64,000 nt of DNA, taken from Kalaharituber pfeilii (lineage: Eukaryota > Ascomycota > Pezizomycetes > Pezizales > Pezizaceae). Shown here one piece after another: positions 22,280 to 33,097 of the stretch. Position 1 is the stretch's first letter. The number at the start of each line of letters is the position of its first letter. The notes under the pieces were generated by a model. That model saw only the letters and a list, made by a program, of their open reading frames with translations. It did not search any database and was not told the DNA's origin. A program made the position numbers and the translations under genes. The stretch is from contig WHUZ01000098.1 of NCBI GenBank assembly GCA_015179045.1, positions 150,589 to 214,588 on the forward strand. The letters are read 5' to 3'.

Positions 22280-23396
22280 ATGTCCGCACCTGTACGCGAT
22301 ACAGATCTGATTGACCCCGACGTCTATCTCACCGATGCTAGGCTTGATACCTTGTGGCAGTGGTATTGGGCAGCAAACAGAGACAACGTTGATCCCCAAT
22401 TCATTTTCGGAAAGCTTGTTAATGCGGTATGCTCTGGACCCTCCTTTACTCAATCGAAATTAGCATAGACAGCTTATACCGCTCTTGTCCGTCTCGTACA
22501 TTATATAGATTCGGAAGCCTTATCGCGTGCAACTTGTGAATTCTCTAACTGGAGGCTCCACCTTCGGAAACAATCCACACTCACCAAGTACGACTGAAGT
22601 GGCCCCCTCCGCTAATGTGCCACAACATGGCGACTGCAGTTCCACTGTGATGGAGTTGAAGTCCAAGCTGGCAAATCTAGAAACAGAAGTCGCAAATAAA
22701 CAGAGCGAGATTCAACACCTTCAGGAGACCTCAAACGCCTTGAAAAAGGAGAAGCAGGATGTTGAGGAGAAGCTGATTTCTACAACTTCGGAATTGGACT
22801 CTAAACTCGCAAATGCGGAAAGGGAAGTCAAAAATAAACAAGGCGAGATTGACCGACTTCGGCAGTCCTCCAATGAACTAGAAAAGGACAATAATGATCT
22901 CCAGGCGAAGCTGAAGGAAGTCCAATAGCTTCACTCAAAGCAAGTACAAGCTAATAAAACCCTGGCACCAACCCTTGTCGCCATTAAATCTGCCCAGTTC
23001 GATAATAGATATATCCAATTAATCTCCGACAAGAACTACGCTGGAGCAGGAACATCTGTCGCACGTGCAGAGGGCGGCATTCTTCAACTTGAGCGTGACT
23101 GCACACAAGGAACGATAGCAATAAAGTCAAGCAGTGATGCCAATACATATTTGAGCGTTGATGCATCCTCGGTACGTCCAGGAATAAAGAATCCAGGTGG
23201 GATCGTTCGGTGCAGCAAAACGCGAGGAGCCAATGAGGTATTCCGAATCCATATGAAGGACCACGGAAAGATGTCTATTGAGTCCGTGGCATTCCCTGGG
23301 CGATTCCTTACTATTAATAAGGAAAGGGAGTATGCCCTTCAATTGCAGGGGATAGGGGAAGGGTGGGAAGAATTCTATGTAATTGGTCTTCTGTAG
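22280..23396 (+). pseudogene. Coiled-coil / beta-trefoil-like protein, copy 2, one nonsense codon
   Basis: Same architecture as 13692-15626. MSAPVRDTDLIDPDVYLTDA starts at 22280; an intron 22427-22508 (82 nt, GTATGC..ATATAG) joins LVNA to IRKPYRVQLVNSLTG and puts the rest in one frame. Two coiled-coil units follow, then the trefoil-like domain (NRYIQLIS, NTYLSVDASS, GRFLTINK) ending EEFYVIGLL. The only defect is TAG at 22926 in a linker, where copy 1 reads through. Without it the protein would be about 340 residues. It could be an assembly error, a recent nonsense mutation, or C-to-T (RIP-like) damage. Confidence 0.72.
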
Positions 23397-24821
23397 GCGA
23401 GATTTAAAATTGGATGTCTTCACTCAAGTAAGGCAGTATCAATCTCTTGTTACTTGAAGAGGTCTTCATCACGACATTAGTCTCTTATGTGTTTCTATTC
23501 CGTTTTTTGGTTTTGTATTTGTCATCGTAATGTAATCGTCTTTGCATTACTTTGGCAATGCATGGCGGGTCTTTAGTTACCATCTGGATATGAACTAACA
23601 AAGGGAAATTACTTTCGAGAAAATGATCAATAAGCACACTGTATCTCGGATCTTGTCTAGTAGGCCAATCCAACTCGAAATTCTGGAGGCGAGCAGAAGG
23701 CTTTCTCGTGACAAAGTTACTAAAGTTATTACAGGGTGAAGGATACACGCATACCTTTTGCACCCCCTAGCAGAGCATATGAAAATGAACCCATAGGGCG
23801 GCACGCGATTAATGATATAGAAAAAAAATAAAAAAAAAAAAAAATAATGAAAATTAAAACCTGGCAGCTAACTTTCAAACAAGTAAGAGCTGCCGTGCCA
23901 TGACGAACAGCTGCAAGCGGGGTCATGTGATATTTAAAAAAAAAAGAAGGAAAAAAAAAGGGAGATTTGCAGATGAGTATACATATGTAACACATACGAA
24001 GTCATTTATTGACGACAGCAAAGGCTCATAACTAGGTAACAATGAATGTCTTGATAGCTATGTCAACTATACTAATTGGAACCTGTTAAATATGCATTTA
24101 CAGGGTAAGTATTTGCTCAACTCCTACTCCCGCATCACAACCTCCATTCCTGCGGGCGCGGATGTCCCTCCAGTGGGGGGCCCAACTTGAGGTACAGCAC
24201 CAGAGAATGTATTAAATGATCAACTTCCGCACATTAATGAGCGCTCTTGCGTGAGGTCGTGGGCGCCTTAATATATCCTCTATGTGGAGCCTGAAGAAGG
24301 ATGGCAAGTACGGTGACTAGGCTATAGGTAGAAGGTGGGACTATTACTTGAGAGAGCATATCTTATGATACTAACCTATTATACAGTGAGAATGATGTGC
24401 TACTCTAAAGCTGCACCTGACTTGGGTGCATAAGAAACAGAAGGGTTGAATTTGCTGTTTCTGTTATTTTATTTTAAAATATCCGCATCCAATGAGAACA
24501 GTATAAGGCTACAGAGATAATTTAATTCTGGGAATATATTCAGAAGAATATCCCTTCACTGTGGAACCACGTTCTTAGCTCGACAATGTACTGTGTCCAG
24601 TATGTTGAGTTGAGACCAAGTATCTACCAGGGTCACTGATGTGGAGTGTCCTTCCTCCGGCGATACATCATCGGGGACTAGAAGGTCACAAATTACAATC
24701 TCAACACTGACCAGCATGTAATGTAGATAGAGCGGGCCGCATTAGTATGACTTCCTTTATTAGCCTTTATAGTACCCAGGAGATTCTCCTGTCTCCTAAT
24801 GCGTTTGCGAATCTTCGTTTT
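23397..24821. other. Duplicated 3' flank split by about 1 kb of insert; two LINE tails
   Basis: Flank matching copy 1 stops near 23465 and resumes near 24440. Between lie a tail A (23790-23846; CCCATAGGGCGGCACGCG, TSD ATGAAAAT) and a tail B (23893-23961; GCCATGACGAACAGCTGC, AAGCGGGGTCATGTGAT, A-rich). No gene seen. Confidence 0.55.
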
Positions 24822-25192
24822 TGTAACGGGATATTGTATAGCGAGCCGGGTAAATAGCTTCACGCTAAAAGGTGACCTCTGACAAGCATTTCGGGATGTC
24901 GGTACAATACATACGGGTAAAAAGGATGCGACCTGAGTGCGTATTGCAGTCTCAAAAGTGTATATAAGTGGTGTTCATGGCTGTGTGTTCCCCGTTCCTT
25001 TTCTCTTTACGCAACCTCTTGTATTTAGTTTCTACTAAGTAGAGTGGTTACCTGCTGTGCCGACCCGCTGAACTGCTGTACTGCTGTGAACCGCCTTACC
25101 GCTGCGAACTGCTGAACCGTCGCCTGCCGCCTCCTGCCTGCGCTCCGTAGATTGCCGTCATCCACGGGCACTAGACCACGACTGCCGTTACA
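24822..25192 (+). mobile_element. Solo LTR (Gypsy-like), copy 1
   Basis: 371 bp with TGTAACGG...CCGTTACA ends and a perfect 5-bp TSD GTTTT (24817-24821, 25193-25197). It holds a TATA motif (GTGTATATAAGTGG) and a short CTGC-rich 3' part. It is the inverted counterpart of 32674-33097. Confidence 0.92.
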
Positions 25193-25197
25193 GTTTT

Positions 25198-26636
25198 CAT
25201 GATCGATGACTCGCGAGAACAGCTTCTCAAAACTATCTTATTTCAGGAATACCGTGGGAAAAGGAAATTTTGGAGATAGACTATTGCCTTTGGCATGAAG
25301 AGGTTCTACAGAGATTGTAAGGACAGAGCCCGATGGCAGAGGACGAAGGCTACTAGGAGAGTTCAATGTCTCTATATCGTGATGATCCACCCTCCTCTCG
25401 AGCCAAGACTAAGGCCTTAAATACTGTGGCTCATACACCAGAAGCTTCCGTCAGCTCGCCCGCCAGAAGCTTCTGTCACCGCTATGCGCCATATGCGCCA
25501 TGCAGCCCTGAAAGAGATGCTACTGAATGAAAAATATCTACACCTTTTGCAACCTCCTGTTGTGGGGTGCATTGCTTTCGACCATGTTAGTAGTCATTCG
25601 TGGTACAACACTTAGAGTCCAGAGCTACAGCTTCCATTCACCGAGTTGAGCTCGACAAGCTCACAGATTGTTGGCGACCTCCATAACACGCCTCACAGTC
25701 TTCCTCGTCATTATGGCATCCCTGCCATAGGCCAGTAGCCTGTATGCCGGGTTACGTGACCCCCCCCAAAAAAAGAAAAAAACTGAAAATCCTAAAGCTC
25801 TAAGCTGGAAGGACTAAACCTACCTGGGGCTATTGTCTCACATGACACTAGCTCATATGACTGTCCAATCGATCGAGGCAGTTTTCCTCCCTCCGTCTTT
25901 GACGGGTTGTGCAACCAGAATAACCTCCGACCCTTCATTGGGTTTCTTAACTTGGCTTCCCCACATACCTTGCGGTTGTCATCTGCCATCTGGACATCTC
26001 TTCTCTGTTTTCTCAATGCCCACTTGGTTCCCTCATGAAAATTTTTTAAATTCATTCAACAAAGGTTTCAATCTCCGTGACTTCTATATATACCATGTCT
26101 TTTGCTATTCTATCCTCCCTTGACTTCCTAGGTCTGGGAATGGCAACCCCTGTGCGACTTCCCGACCTTGGGAGATATACATAAACATGCCTACCGTCTC
26201 TCAGCAACCCTACACATCGTTCTTGTTAATTCATCCATCCATCCTCCCAATTTCCATGTTTGCCCGAGGGGTCATAGGGACTATGGTCAAATTTTCTATC
26301 ATCCTAGGAAAAGGTTACGGAGATTTAGCTGGGGTCTGTGCTTGAACAAATCAGCCAAAATACTATTACTATACTGTTTTGATACCTCCTCGGCTTGATT
26401 CAAATGCGTATTACACGGAGTCTGTGGGAGAAAAAATCAGGGAAATGGTTGACTTGAGTGTATCTCCCATGTAGGATGACATGCATCTCAATATCTTGAT
26501 ATCCGAAAATTATGTGACAAATGCAAAACTACGTATCTGGCACTTGCTATGTATGTAACGAGAGTATAAGGAAAAAAGTCTGTTCTGGTTTTATGTCATT
26601 ATGTATAGTCACCTTAAGGTTTGCATGATTATAACT
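25198..26636. other. No supported gene; family C tail and dispersed repeat D
   Basis: 25500-25620 is repeat D, copy 3. 25722-25785 is a family C tail: CCATAGGCCAGTAGCCTGTA, GCCGGGTTACGTGACC, then A-rich. The 87- to 100-codon ORFs here show no domain. Confidence 0.4.
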
Positions 26637-26651
26637 GAAGGTGCGATGATC

Positions 26652-26709
26652 CTCGCCATAGCCTACAAGGCGGCATGCGAGTAATGGCATAAAAAAAAAA
26701 AAAAAAAAA
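26652..26709 (+). mobile_element. Micro-retroposon, tail A (39 nt + poly(A))
   Basis: Perfect 15-bp TSD GAAGGTGCGATGATC (26637-26651, 26710-26724). The insert starts exactly at CTCGCCATAG, the hairpin base, and ends GTAATGGCAT plus 19 A. Confidence 0.92.
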
Positions 26710-26765
26710 GAAGGTGCGATGATCACCTATGTCGTATGCTTGGCAGTCCATATTTCATGATAGGG

Positions 26766-26925
26766 TAAGAAAGTATTTGGACAGCTGACCTAATGAATTT
26801 GGACTTTTACAACCTACTCTTTACCGGCCAAGCATACGAAGATATGCTAGTTTGTGCTGAATACTGCATGGCGCATCCATCTGCACATATCCCCTGTCCA
26901 AATGCTTAATTTTCTGTCAGTATCT
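26766..26925. mobile_element. Possible Tc1-like MITE
   Basis: Ends AAAGTATTTGGACAG and CTGTCCAAATGCTTAA are imperfect inverted repeats about 150 bp apart. TSD not resolved. Confidence 0.4.
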
Positions 26926-27071
26926 GACCAAGGGTGGGATGGCTTTTCATAGTTTGGAGCTCTATAGATATTTTAATTACAGTTTTATACTGGATTATTG
27001 TCGCTTATTTCATTTACACCTTTCCATTGCAGATACCTCTTTCGAGAGCGAATATCATACTGTACGCTGAT

Positions 27072-27446
27072 TAGTGAGCGGCACGAGCCGAGCCAGCTCG
27101 AGCTCAAACGAGCCAAGATCATGCTAGTGTTTTTCTTGACAGCTCGCTAAAATGCTTAGCCAGTGCAAGGTTTCATAAACTTAAATACCTAATATAGTAA
27201 TAATTAGAGACTTGGAGCTCATTCTGACCTACCAGCAACTTCGAAATGCACAATTTAGCTGATAGTAGTGAGAAAGATGAAAATTTAGTCTAGTTTAGTT
27301 TAGTTTGTCAATATTATGTATATAATCAATCCAGGCTCGAGCTCATGCCACGCCAGCTCGAGCCAGCTCAAGCCGAGCTCACTTACTCACGAGCTGGCTC
27401 GAGCTCACCCTCCAGCTCGGCTCGAGCTAGCTCGTGCCGCTCACTA
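27072..27446. mobile_element. hAT-type MITE, copy 2
   Basis: 375 bp with TAGTGAGCGGCACGAGC ends and a perfect 8-bp TSD ACGCTGAT (27064-27071, 27447-27454). It is longer than copy 1 because the right GAGCTCGAG-rich block is expanded. Confidence 0.92.
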
Positions 27447-27599
27447 ACGCTGATCTACATTCTGGTGCAATAATTACGCGGTGCCTCTCGGTCGATCAAG
27501 GCAAAAACTCTAACTTCCTTCATCACAATCAACCAATATAAAGCCAAGCGCTTTGGATGCCAGCGTCGCCAGATTAATGGACCAAAATATTTAACGTTT

Positions 27600-27652
27600 T
27601 TTCTTTCTTTCTCTTTTGTTTTTTTGGTCAAGTAACCCAGTATACAGGCGGG
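27600..27652 (-). mobile_element. Micro-retroposon, family C tail
   Basis: 15-bp TSD AAAATATTTAACGTT (27585-27599, 27653-27667) around a T-rich run, GGTCAAGTAACCCAGTATAC and AGGCGGG. Confidence 0.82.
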
Positions 27653-28031
27653 AAAATATTTAACGTTGACTTGCTGTCATGAAAGTATTTTCTTGACCAC
27701 CTTTGTGTATTGTGAACCGCAAAAACTCTGCTCTCTCTTAATCCCTCATACATGAAGAAACAACAGGGAACTTGTTGAAAGTTCCCTGTAACAATGATTG
27801 CAAAATCCAACCAACTAGCATATAGAACCGAATTACCCTCACAATTAGCCCGTTTCCAATCTTCAGCATGTCCGAGTCCACCTTTCCAATACGATCTCCA
27901 TCTGCCTTTTCACGCTGATACCCTAAGACACCAGTACCAGAATCCACCACTCAGAGAAGCCTTTCCATCTAATATTCCAATGCGAGATAACCATCTAATC
28001 CTGTCGGGCTGCACGCTCTTGACCATCAAAT

Positions 28032-28971
28032 CTAGATGGTACAAGACCCAGCACAATGCCAACCCTTACTACACTCACTATCCTCATTACACCTGACATA
28101 CTCAAAACTCTGACTATAGCTCTTTGTGGTATAACACCACTCCTTGCCCTCAAAGCCCGGTACACCTGAGGAGCACCCCGCCCAACACCATCCCTTGTAG
28201 CATCCACCTCTATCAGTCCCACAGGCAATGGCACATTTAGCCCGGCAAACGAACAAGCCTAATTGTTGGCCTTTGCCGTGGAATTGCCTCTCACAGTCAA
28301 CCACGCAGGGGCCTAGACCATCGGGACAGAAGCGATCATCCTGGCGACGGTCAAGGGCGCTAGTACTGGCGCTGGTTAAGTTGCTTCTTGCGTCGAGGCG
28401 TTGTTGGATAAAGGATGAACAGCGAGAGTGTATTTCTGGGTCACTGGGCACAGAATTATTAGATGTATTATCGACAGTGAGAAACTACAAGTATAAACAA
28501 AATTCGAGTTGCTTATTATAAGGAATAAACCATTAAGGTTACATACCTGGAATTCAATGCATTCATTTGTATGATTTCTGCATCCACGGGTTGCGACTTC
28601 AACCATTCATCGAACTCGTTGAGGAAAGGCGCACAGACATGTTGTGCACTCCTGCGGAACCGTGTGTATATTGGAACCATGCTTCAGTGCCATCCAACTC
28701 AATGAAAGGCGGATTGTCGTGGGAAAGAAAAAACTCACCATGTATTGCGCGCCCCAGCATGGACGCACAATCCCTCCTGCGACGACCAAATCCATGCTTC
28801 GGGGTCCGGCTCGCCTAGTTCTGCAGCCTGTTGCAGGCAAACACTGTCATACGCTGGCCCGGATGGATAGCTCATGGGGCTCAATTTGTCATGAAGTGTT
28901 GAGTTTGCAGCAAATGTTGGACGAGTGCTAAATGTGAGAAGGGCGAAGAGTGAAAGTACCAGTGGATTCAT
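28032..28971 (-). CDS. Secreted cysteine-rich protein, three exons
   Basis: The ATG at 28971 is followed by MNPLVLSLFALLTFSTRPTF, a good signal peptide with cleavage likely after TFA; an in-frame ATG at 29043 would bury it. Exons 28971-28739, 28651-28547 and 28443-28032 join in frame over introns 28652-28738 (GTGAGT..CAG, 87 nt) and 28444-28546 (GTATGT..CAG, 103 nt), giving 249 residues. The mature part has about 18 cysteines; exon 3 holds the series CPDGLGPCVVDC, CRAKCAIAC, CYKGWCWAGC and CNEDSECSKGWHCAGSC. No known domain recognised. It could be an effector-like or cell-wall protein. The full splice model is my inference. Confidence 0.75.
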
Positions 28972-29043
28972 CTTGGCTCGTTTAACTATCCTACGAGAAG
29001 GGTTGTATAGATACGAAGAAATTGGGCCTAAGGAGGGATTCAA

Positions 29044-31294
29044 GTCCGAATTGCAACGTTTGCTTTGAATTTGGCCTTTGGGAGATGGTATTCAGCGGGA
29101 TTTAAGTAGCTTTCGTAGGCCATTACATTGGGCCAACTGTTATCAGAACGACAAAGCATCCTGCGCCTCGCGGATGATACATCACTCTATTAGGTTCTAC
29201 AAGTCGTTTCCCCCACCAACGCATCTCCACCATATCGTTCGCAGTTAAACCTGAAGTGTAGGTGGGATTTGTCGGTCGACGGACCACATTACTGTATTGG
29301 GAATATACCGAAAAGCAAGAAATGGCAGGCTTCATCATAGGCCCATACCTTCAAGAAAACCCTGCAAGGATATACAAATATAAAACATAGGCATGACTAT
29401 GCATCTTCGTGTTGATTCGAAGGTCGAACGTCGACCTCGTTTTGTAAACTCTTGATATCATAGGCCCAGATCTTCAAGACAAGCCTGCAAGGACATACTA
29501 TCTGGGACAAAACATGGGCATAACTATGGCATCCTTCGTTGTGGATTCGGGGATACACATCGACCTCGTATTGTGAACCCTTGAAGGCAGATCCCCGATG
29601 CAGTGGGCTATGTGAAGCCTGAGAATGAGGGGGTGGAGAGCTTATTCCTTTATCCCTCTTGTACATGTCTCAGCGGGGAGTTTATATCCGTATATTATTT
29701 GTACGTACCTCGTCATTGCCCAAAACGGTATACGAGCGAAGACACACACGAAAAACAAGAAAAAAGAAAAGGAAAGAAAAAAAAGCCCTTGACGGTGCCA
29801 TCGTATGGACGATGGGGACGATATGTAGTGAAAGTTTAGATACGAACGTACATTGGCACACTTGTGAACCTCAATTGATACTCTAGTCCAGTTTACATAG
29901 CTAGCTATTCTCAAGGCGCTGGAATTCTGTCTTTTGTGTAACGTATTTGCTGTTTCGTACATTACTCGTGGTCTTGAAGGCCTTCTGGCAGTAGGATTAT
30001 AAAGCTGACTTTAGTCGTGCTGCACAAGTGTGATGCAGGCGGAGCTCCGTACTTTGTCTATACCGGCCCTACAGACTAATGCCAATATTCGGGAGAAAAT
30101 CCGAGAAACCTGAAGTGATTGTAAACTCTCGGTTTTCAGACTCCATTCTAACCAACTTAAGAGGTACTGTAGTTTTAGATGAGAATAGGCCTGGCCTCGA
30201 GCTCATTTCCAGAATCAAAGCACTGTCTTTTACTTTGCATCATGCTAAAGATCTTTTTTTTTTTTTTTTTTTTTTTTTTTGTTGTTTTCGAAAAAAGGAA
30301 GGAAATAACCCAGGGAAAAAATACTATGTGAACTACCTCTCGCTTGCCCTTTTTGACTCATTACTCCTCCTTCATCGCTCCACCTGCTCCATTAACTCCA
30401 ACAGTGCGTCGAAAGTGTTCATGCAGTGAGCGCCTGCAGCTGGAGTAACTCGTTTGCGGAGTTGCTCCGGAACAAGTCCCGATGCTCGCCTATTGCTCTA
30501 GCACTCTGCAGCTGGCGAGAATGCTAGCATAGCATTAGTAAGCGGCGAGCGTGGGTGCGAGCATAGCATGAGGACTACTACTTCCTGGTACTGGCCTGGT
30601 TCTCGTTTTCCGGAGGGAGATGTTGAGATGTGGTTATAACGGTTGTGGCCCTTGCCGATCACCGTCCTAATCAGGAAGTCTGTTTGCACATCATGTCTGA
30701 TGTTACCGTACATGTACCTCGTATGCACAGTGCAGAGTACGAGGAAACCTTTTTTCCCCTGCTTTGAAACTCCGCGTTAAGTATTTCGGAACATCAACTA
30801 AAACTATTACATCTAATCTATTCTAGAGTACCTTTAGATACAGTGACAACAAAGCAAAAAATGTCTTCCGGATATCGTTCGACTATGCAGCATAAGAAAA
30901 CATAAGAGCATCGTGAGACATGCAGCAGAGCAAACAGTTTCAATGTCACTCAAAACTAATAAACAATCATCAAGGTAGCGGAGGGGAAAAAAAAAAAAGG
31001 AACAATAGTAGGCCACTTGAATCAACATCTGAGATTCCAAATGTTTCTCACAATTCAAATAGCAGCATTTCTGGTTGAGCTATTGTTTCTTGAAGAAGGG
31101 ACCGCTCCGCTGCATGTCTCACGACCCCCCAAATTGCAGGATACCTTTCCTGATATTGCATAGTACCAACAACATCCGAAGGCTTTTGGCTTGTGAATGG
31201 ACTACTAGTAGGTACGGTAGTAGAACCCGGCCGCTCAAAATATGCAAAGGGTGAATCATAGGATGCTAAGTTATGAAGTACCACTACTCTTCTA
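29044..31294. other. No supported gene
   Basis: ORFs up to 116 codons, all without domains. A 30-nt T run at 30252-30281 has no recognisable LINE tail next to it. 29440-29600 holds two near-copies of a block with CATAGGCC...CTTCAAGA...CCTGCAAGGA(C/T)ATAC (about 29335 and 29460). Nothing else seen. Confidence 0.35.
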
Positions 31295-32150
31295 CTGTGG
31301 TTCACCACTTTCCCGGACACCCCACTTTCCCGGACACATTTACCACCAAAACTGCGCAACTTTCGCACTCAATATCTCAACAACCACAACAGCATTTGTG
31401 AATGCACTTTGTGTAGCTATTACACACAGTGTAATTCTTGTTATCTAGCACTTTTTCTTCATCAAAAATTGTGGTTGCAAAGGGATTATGGCTTGTCGCA
31501 TTTTTGTTGAAAGGCTTGGCATTTATTTGTATGGGATCTCCATACAAATGTCACCACCCCCGAATTCTGCATTCTACACCTGCAATCAATTCATGAAAAA
31601 AACTCAGACACTCACATTCAATAGCATCACTCAGTCGGAAACTATGAACAATGTAGTTAGGTAATAACTGTAGTGGTTGTGAAATTATTCACAATATTCA
31701 TATTTCCCATAGAAACCATTTGTATGAGAACAACGCCCAAAAGTAGATAGTTGTACACTAACTCTACAATTCAACAAATGAAAGTAAACTAAATGCAGCA
31801 CCTTACTATACCTCTTCAGGTGATTCTTGACATATACTATCATAGCTATTGTAATTAGCGTTGAAGAGTAGGACTACATTCGAGTCTGATGAACATTTTG
31901 TATGGAGATCCCATACAAATAAATGCCAAGCCTTTCAACGTAAATGCGACAAGTCATAATCCCTTTGCACCCCCAATTTTTGATGAAGAAAAAGTGCTAG
32001 ATAGCAAGAATTACACTTTGTCTAATAGCTACACAAAGTGCATTCACAAATGCTGTTGTGGTTGTTGAGATATTGAGTGCGAAAGTTGCGCAGTTTTGGT
32101 GGTAAATGTGTCCGGGAAAGTGGGGTGTCCGGGAAAGTGGTGAACTACAG
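31295..32150. mobile_element. Foldback/MITE element with about 255-bp terminal inverted repeats
   Basis: The left arm 31295-31555 and right arm 31893-32150 are inverted copies sharing CACTTTCCCGGACAC (twice per arm), AACTGCGCAACTTTCGCACT and TATTTGTATGGGATCTCCAT. The 340-bp centre has no ORF. The TSD is not resolved. Each half is a decayed copy of the other, so it is not a recent palindrome. Confidence 0.85.
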
Positions 32151-32590
32151 AAGTGAGCATGTTAAGCATGTTGAGCACGTTGAGTACTCATATGAGATGG
32201 AGGGCATATTGGGCACATTGAGCATGTTGAGTACGCGCACATGAGATGTACAACACATGAGATGTACAACACATCGGGCACGTTGAGTACGCTTGTGAGA
32301 TGTAGGCACATTGAGCATAGTAAGCATGTTGAGTGTGCGCACATGAGATGTAGGACATATTGGGCACATTAAGCATGTTGAGCATGTTGAGCGCGCATAT
32401 GAAATGAAGGGCATTATGAGCACGTTGAGCACGTTCCGACGCCGGCGGTAGGATTACTTGTGTTGTGGGCACAATGGAGGACTTGAGCACGTCGCGACGC
32501 CGGCAGCAGGATTACTTGCGTTGTGGGCGCAATGGAGGACATTTTGAGCACGTTGAGCACGTCGTGGCGCCAGCAGCAGGATTACTTGCG
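32151..32590. repeat. GTTGAGCAC minisatellite
   Basis: Degenerate 9-bp units (GTTGAGCAC / GTTGAGTAC / ATTGAGCAT) broken by CACATGAGATGTA blocks, then two 70-bp units with GACGCCGGC(A/G)G(C/T)AGGATTACTTG. It gives His/Met/Cys-rich spurious ORFs on the minus strand. The same motif (GCTCAACATGCTCAACATG) appears at 44733-44765. Confidence 0.8.
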
Positions 32591-32673
32591 TTATGAGCGC
32601 TGAGGGCGTAAACGGGCGCAAACTACCTTTTGTAGTGCCATGGGCAAAAAACCGATTTCATGGGGCGCGAGAG

Positions 32674-33097
32674 TGTAACGGCGGACGTGGTCTGGGGCCC
32701 GTGGATGACGGCGATCTACGGAGCGCAGGCAGGAGGCGGCAGGCGGCAGTTCAGCAGTTCGCGGCAGCAAGGCGGTTCAACGGTTCACAGCGGTACAGCA
32801 GTTCAGCGGATCGGCACAGCAGGTAACCACTCTACTTAGTAGAAACTAAATACAAGAGGTTGCGTAAAGAGAAAAAGGAAAGGAGAACACACAGCCATGA
32901 ACACCACTTATATACACTTTTGAGACTGCAATACGCACTCAGGTCACATCCCTTTTACCCATATATATTGTACCGACATCCTGAAATGCTTGTCAGAGTT
33001 CATCTTTTAGCGTGAAGCTATCATCCCGAAATGCTTGTCAGAGGTCATCTTTTAGCGTGAAAATATTTACCCGGCTCGCTATAAATATCCCGTTACA
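32674..33097 (-). mobile_element. Solo LTR (Gypsy-like), copy 2
   Basis: 424 bp, TGTAACGG...CCGTTACA, 5-bp TSD GAGAG (32669-32673, 33098-33102). Relative to 24822-25192 it is inverted and has an internal duplication (CCCGAAATGCTTGTCAGA occurs twice in similar form). It lies at the 3' end of the pseudogene 33079-34812 and supplies its stop codon. Confidence 0.92.

Noticed and set aside
32145..32490. Cys/His/Met-rich ORFs as metal-binding proteins
   Set aside because: Pure translation of the GTTGAGCAC minisatellite; all three minus frames are equally open.
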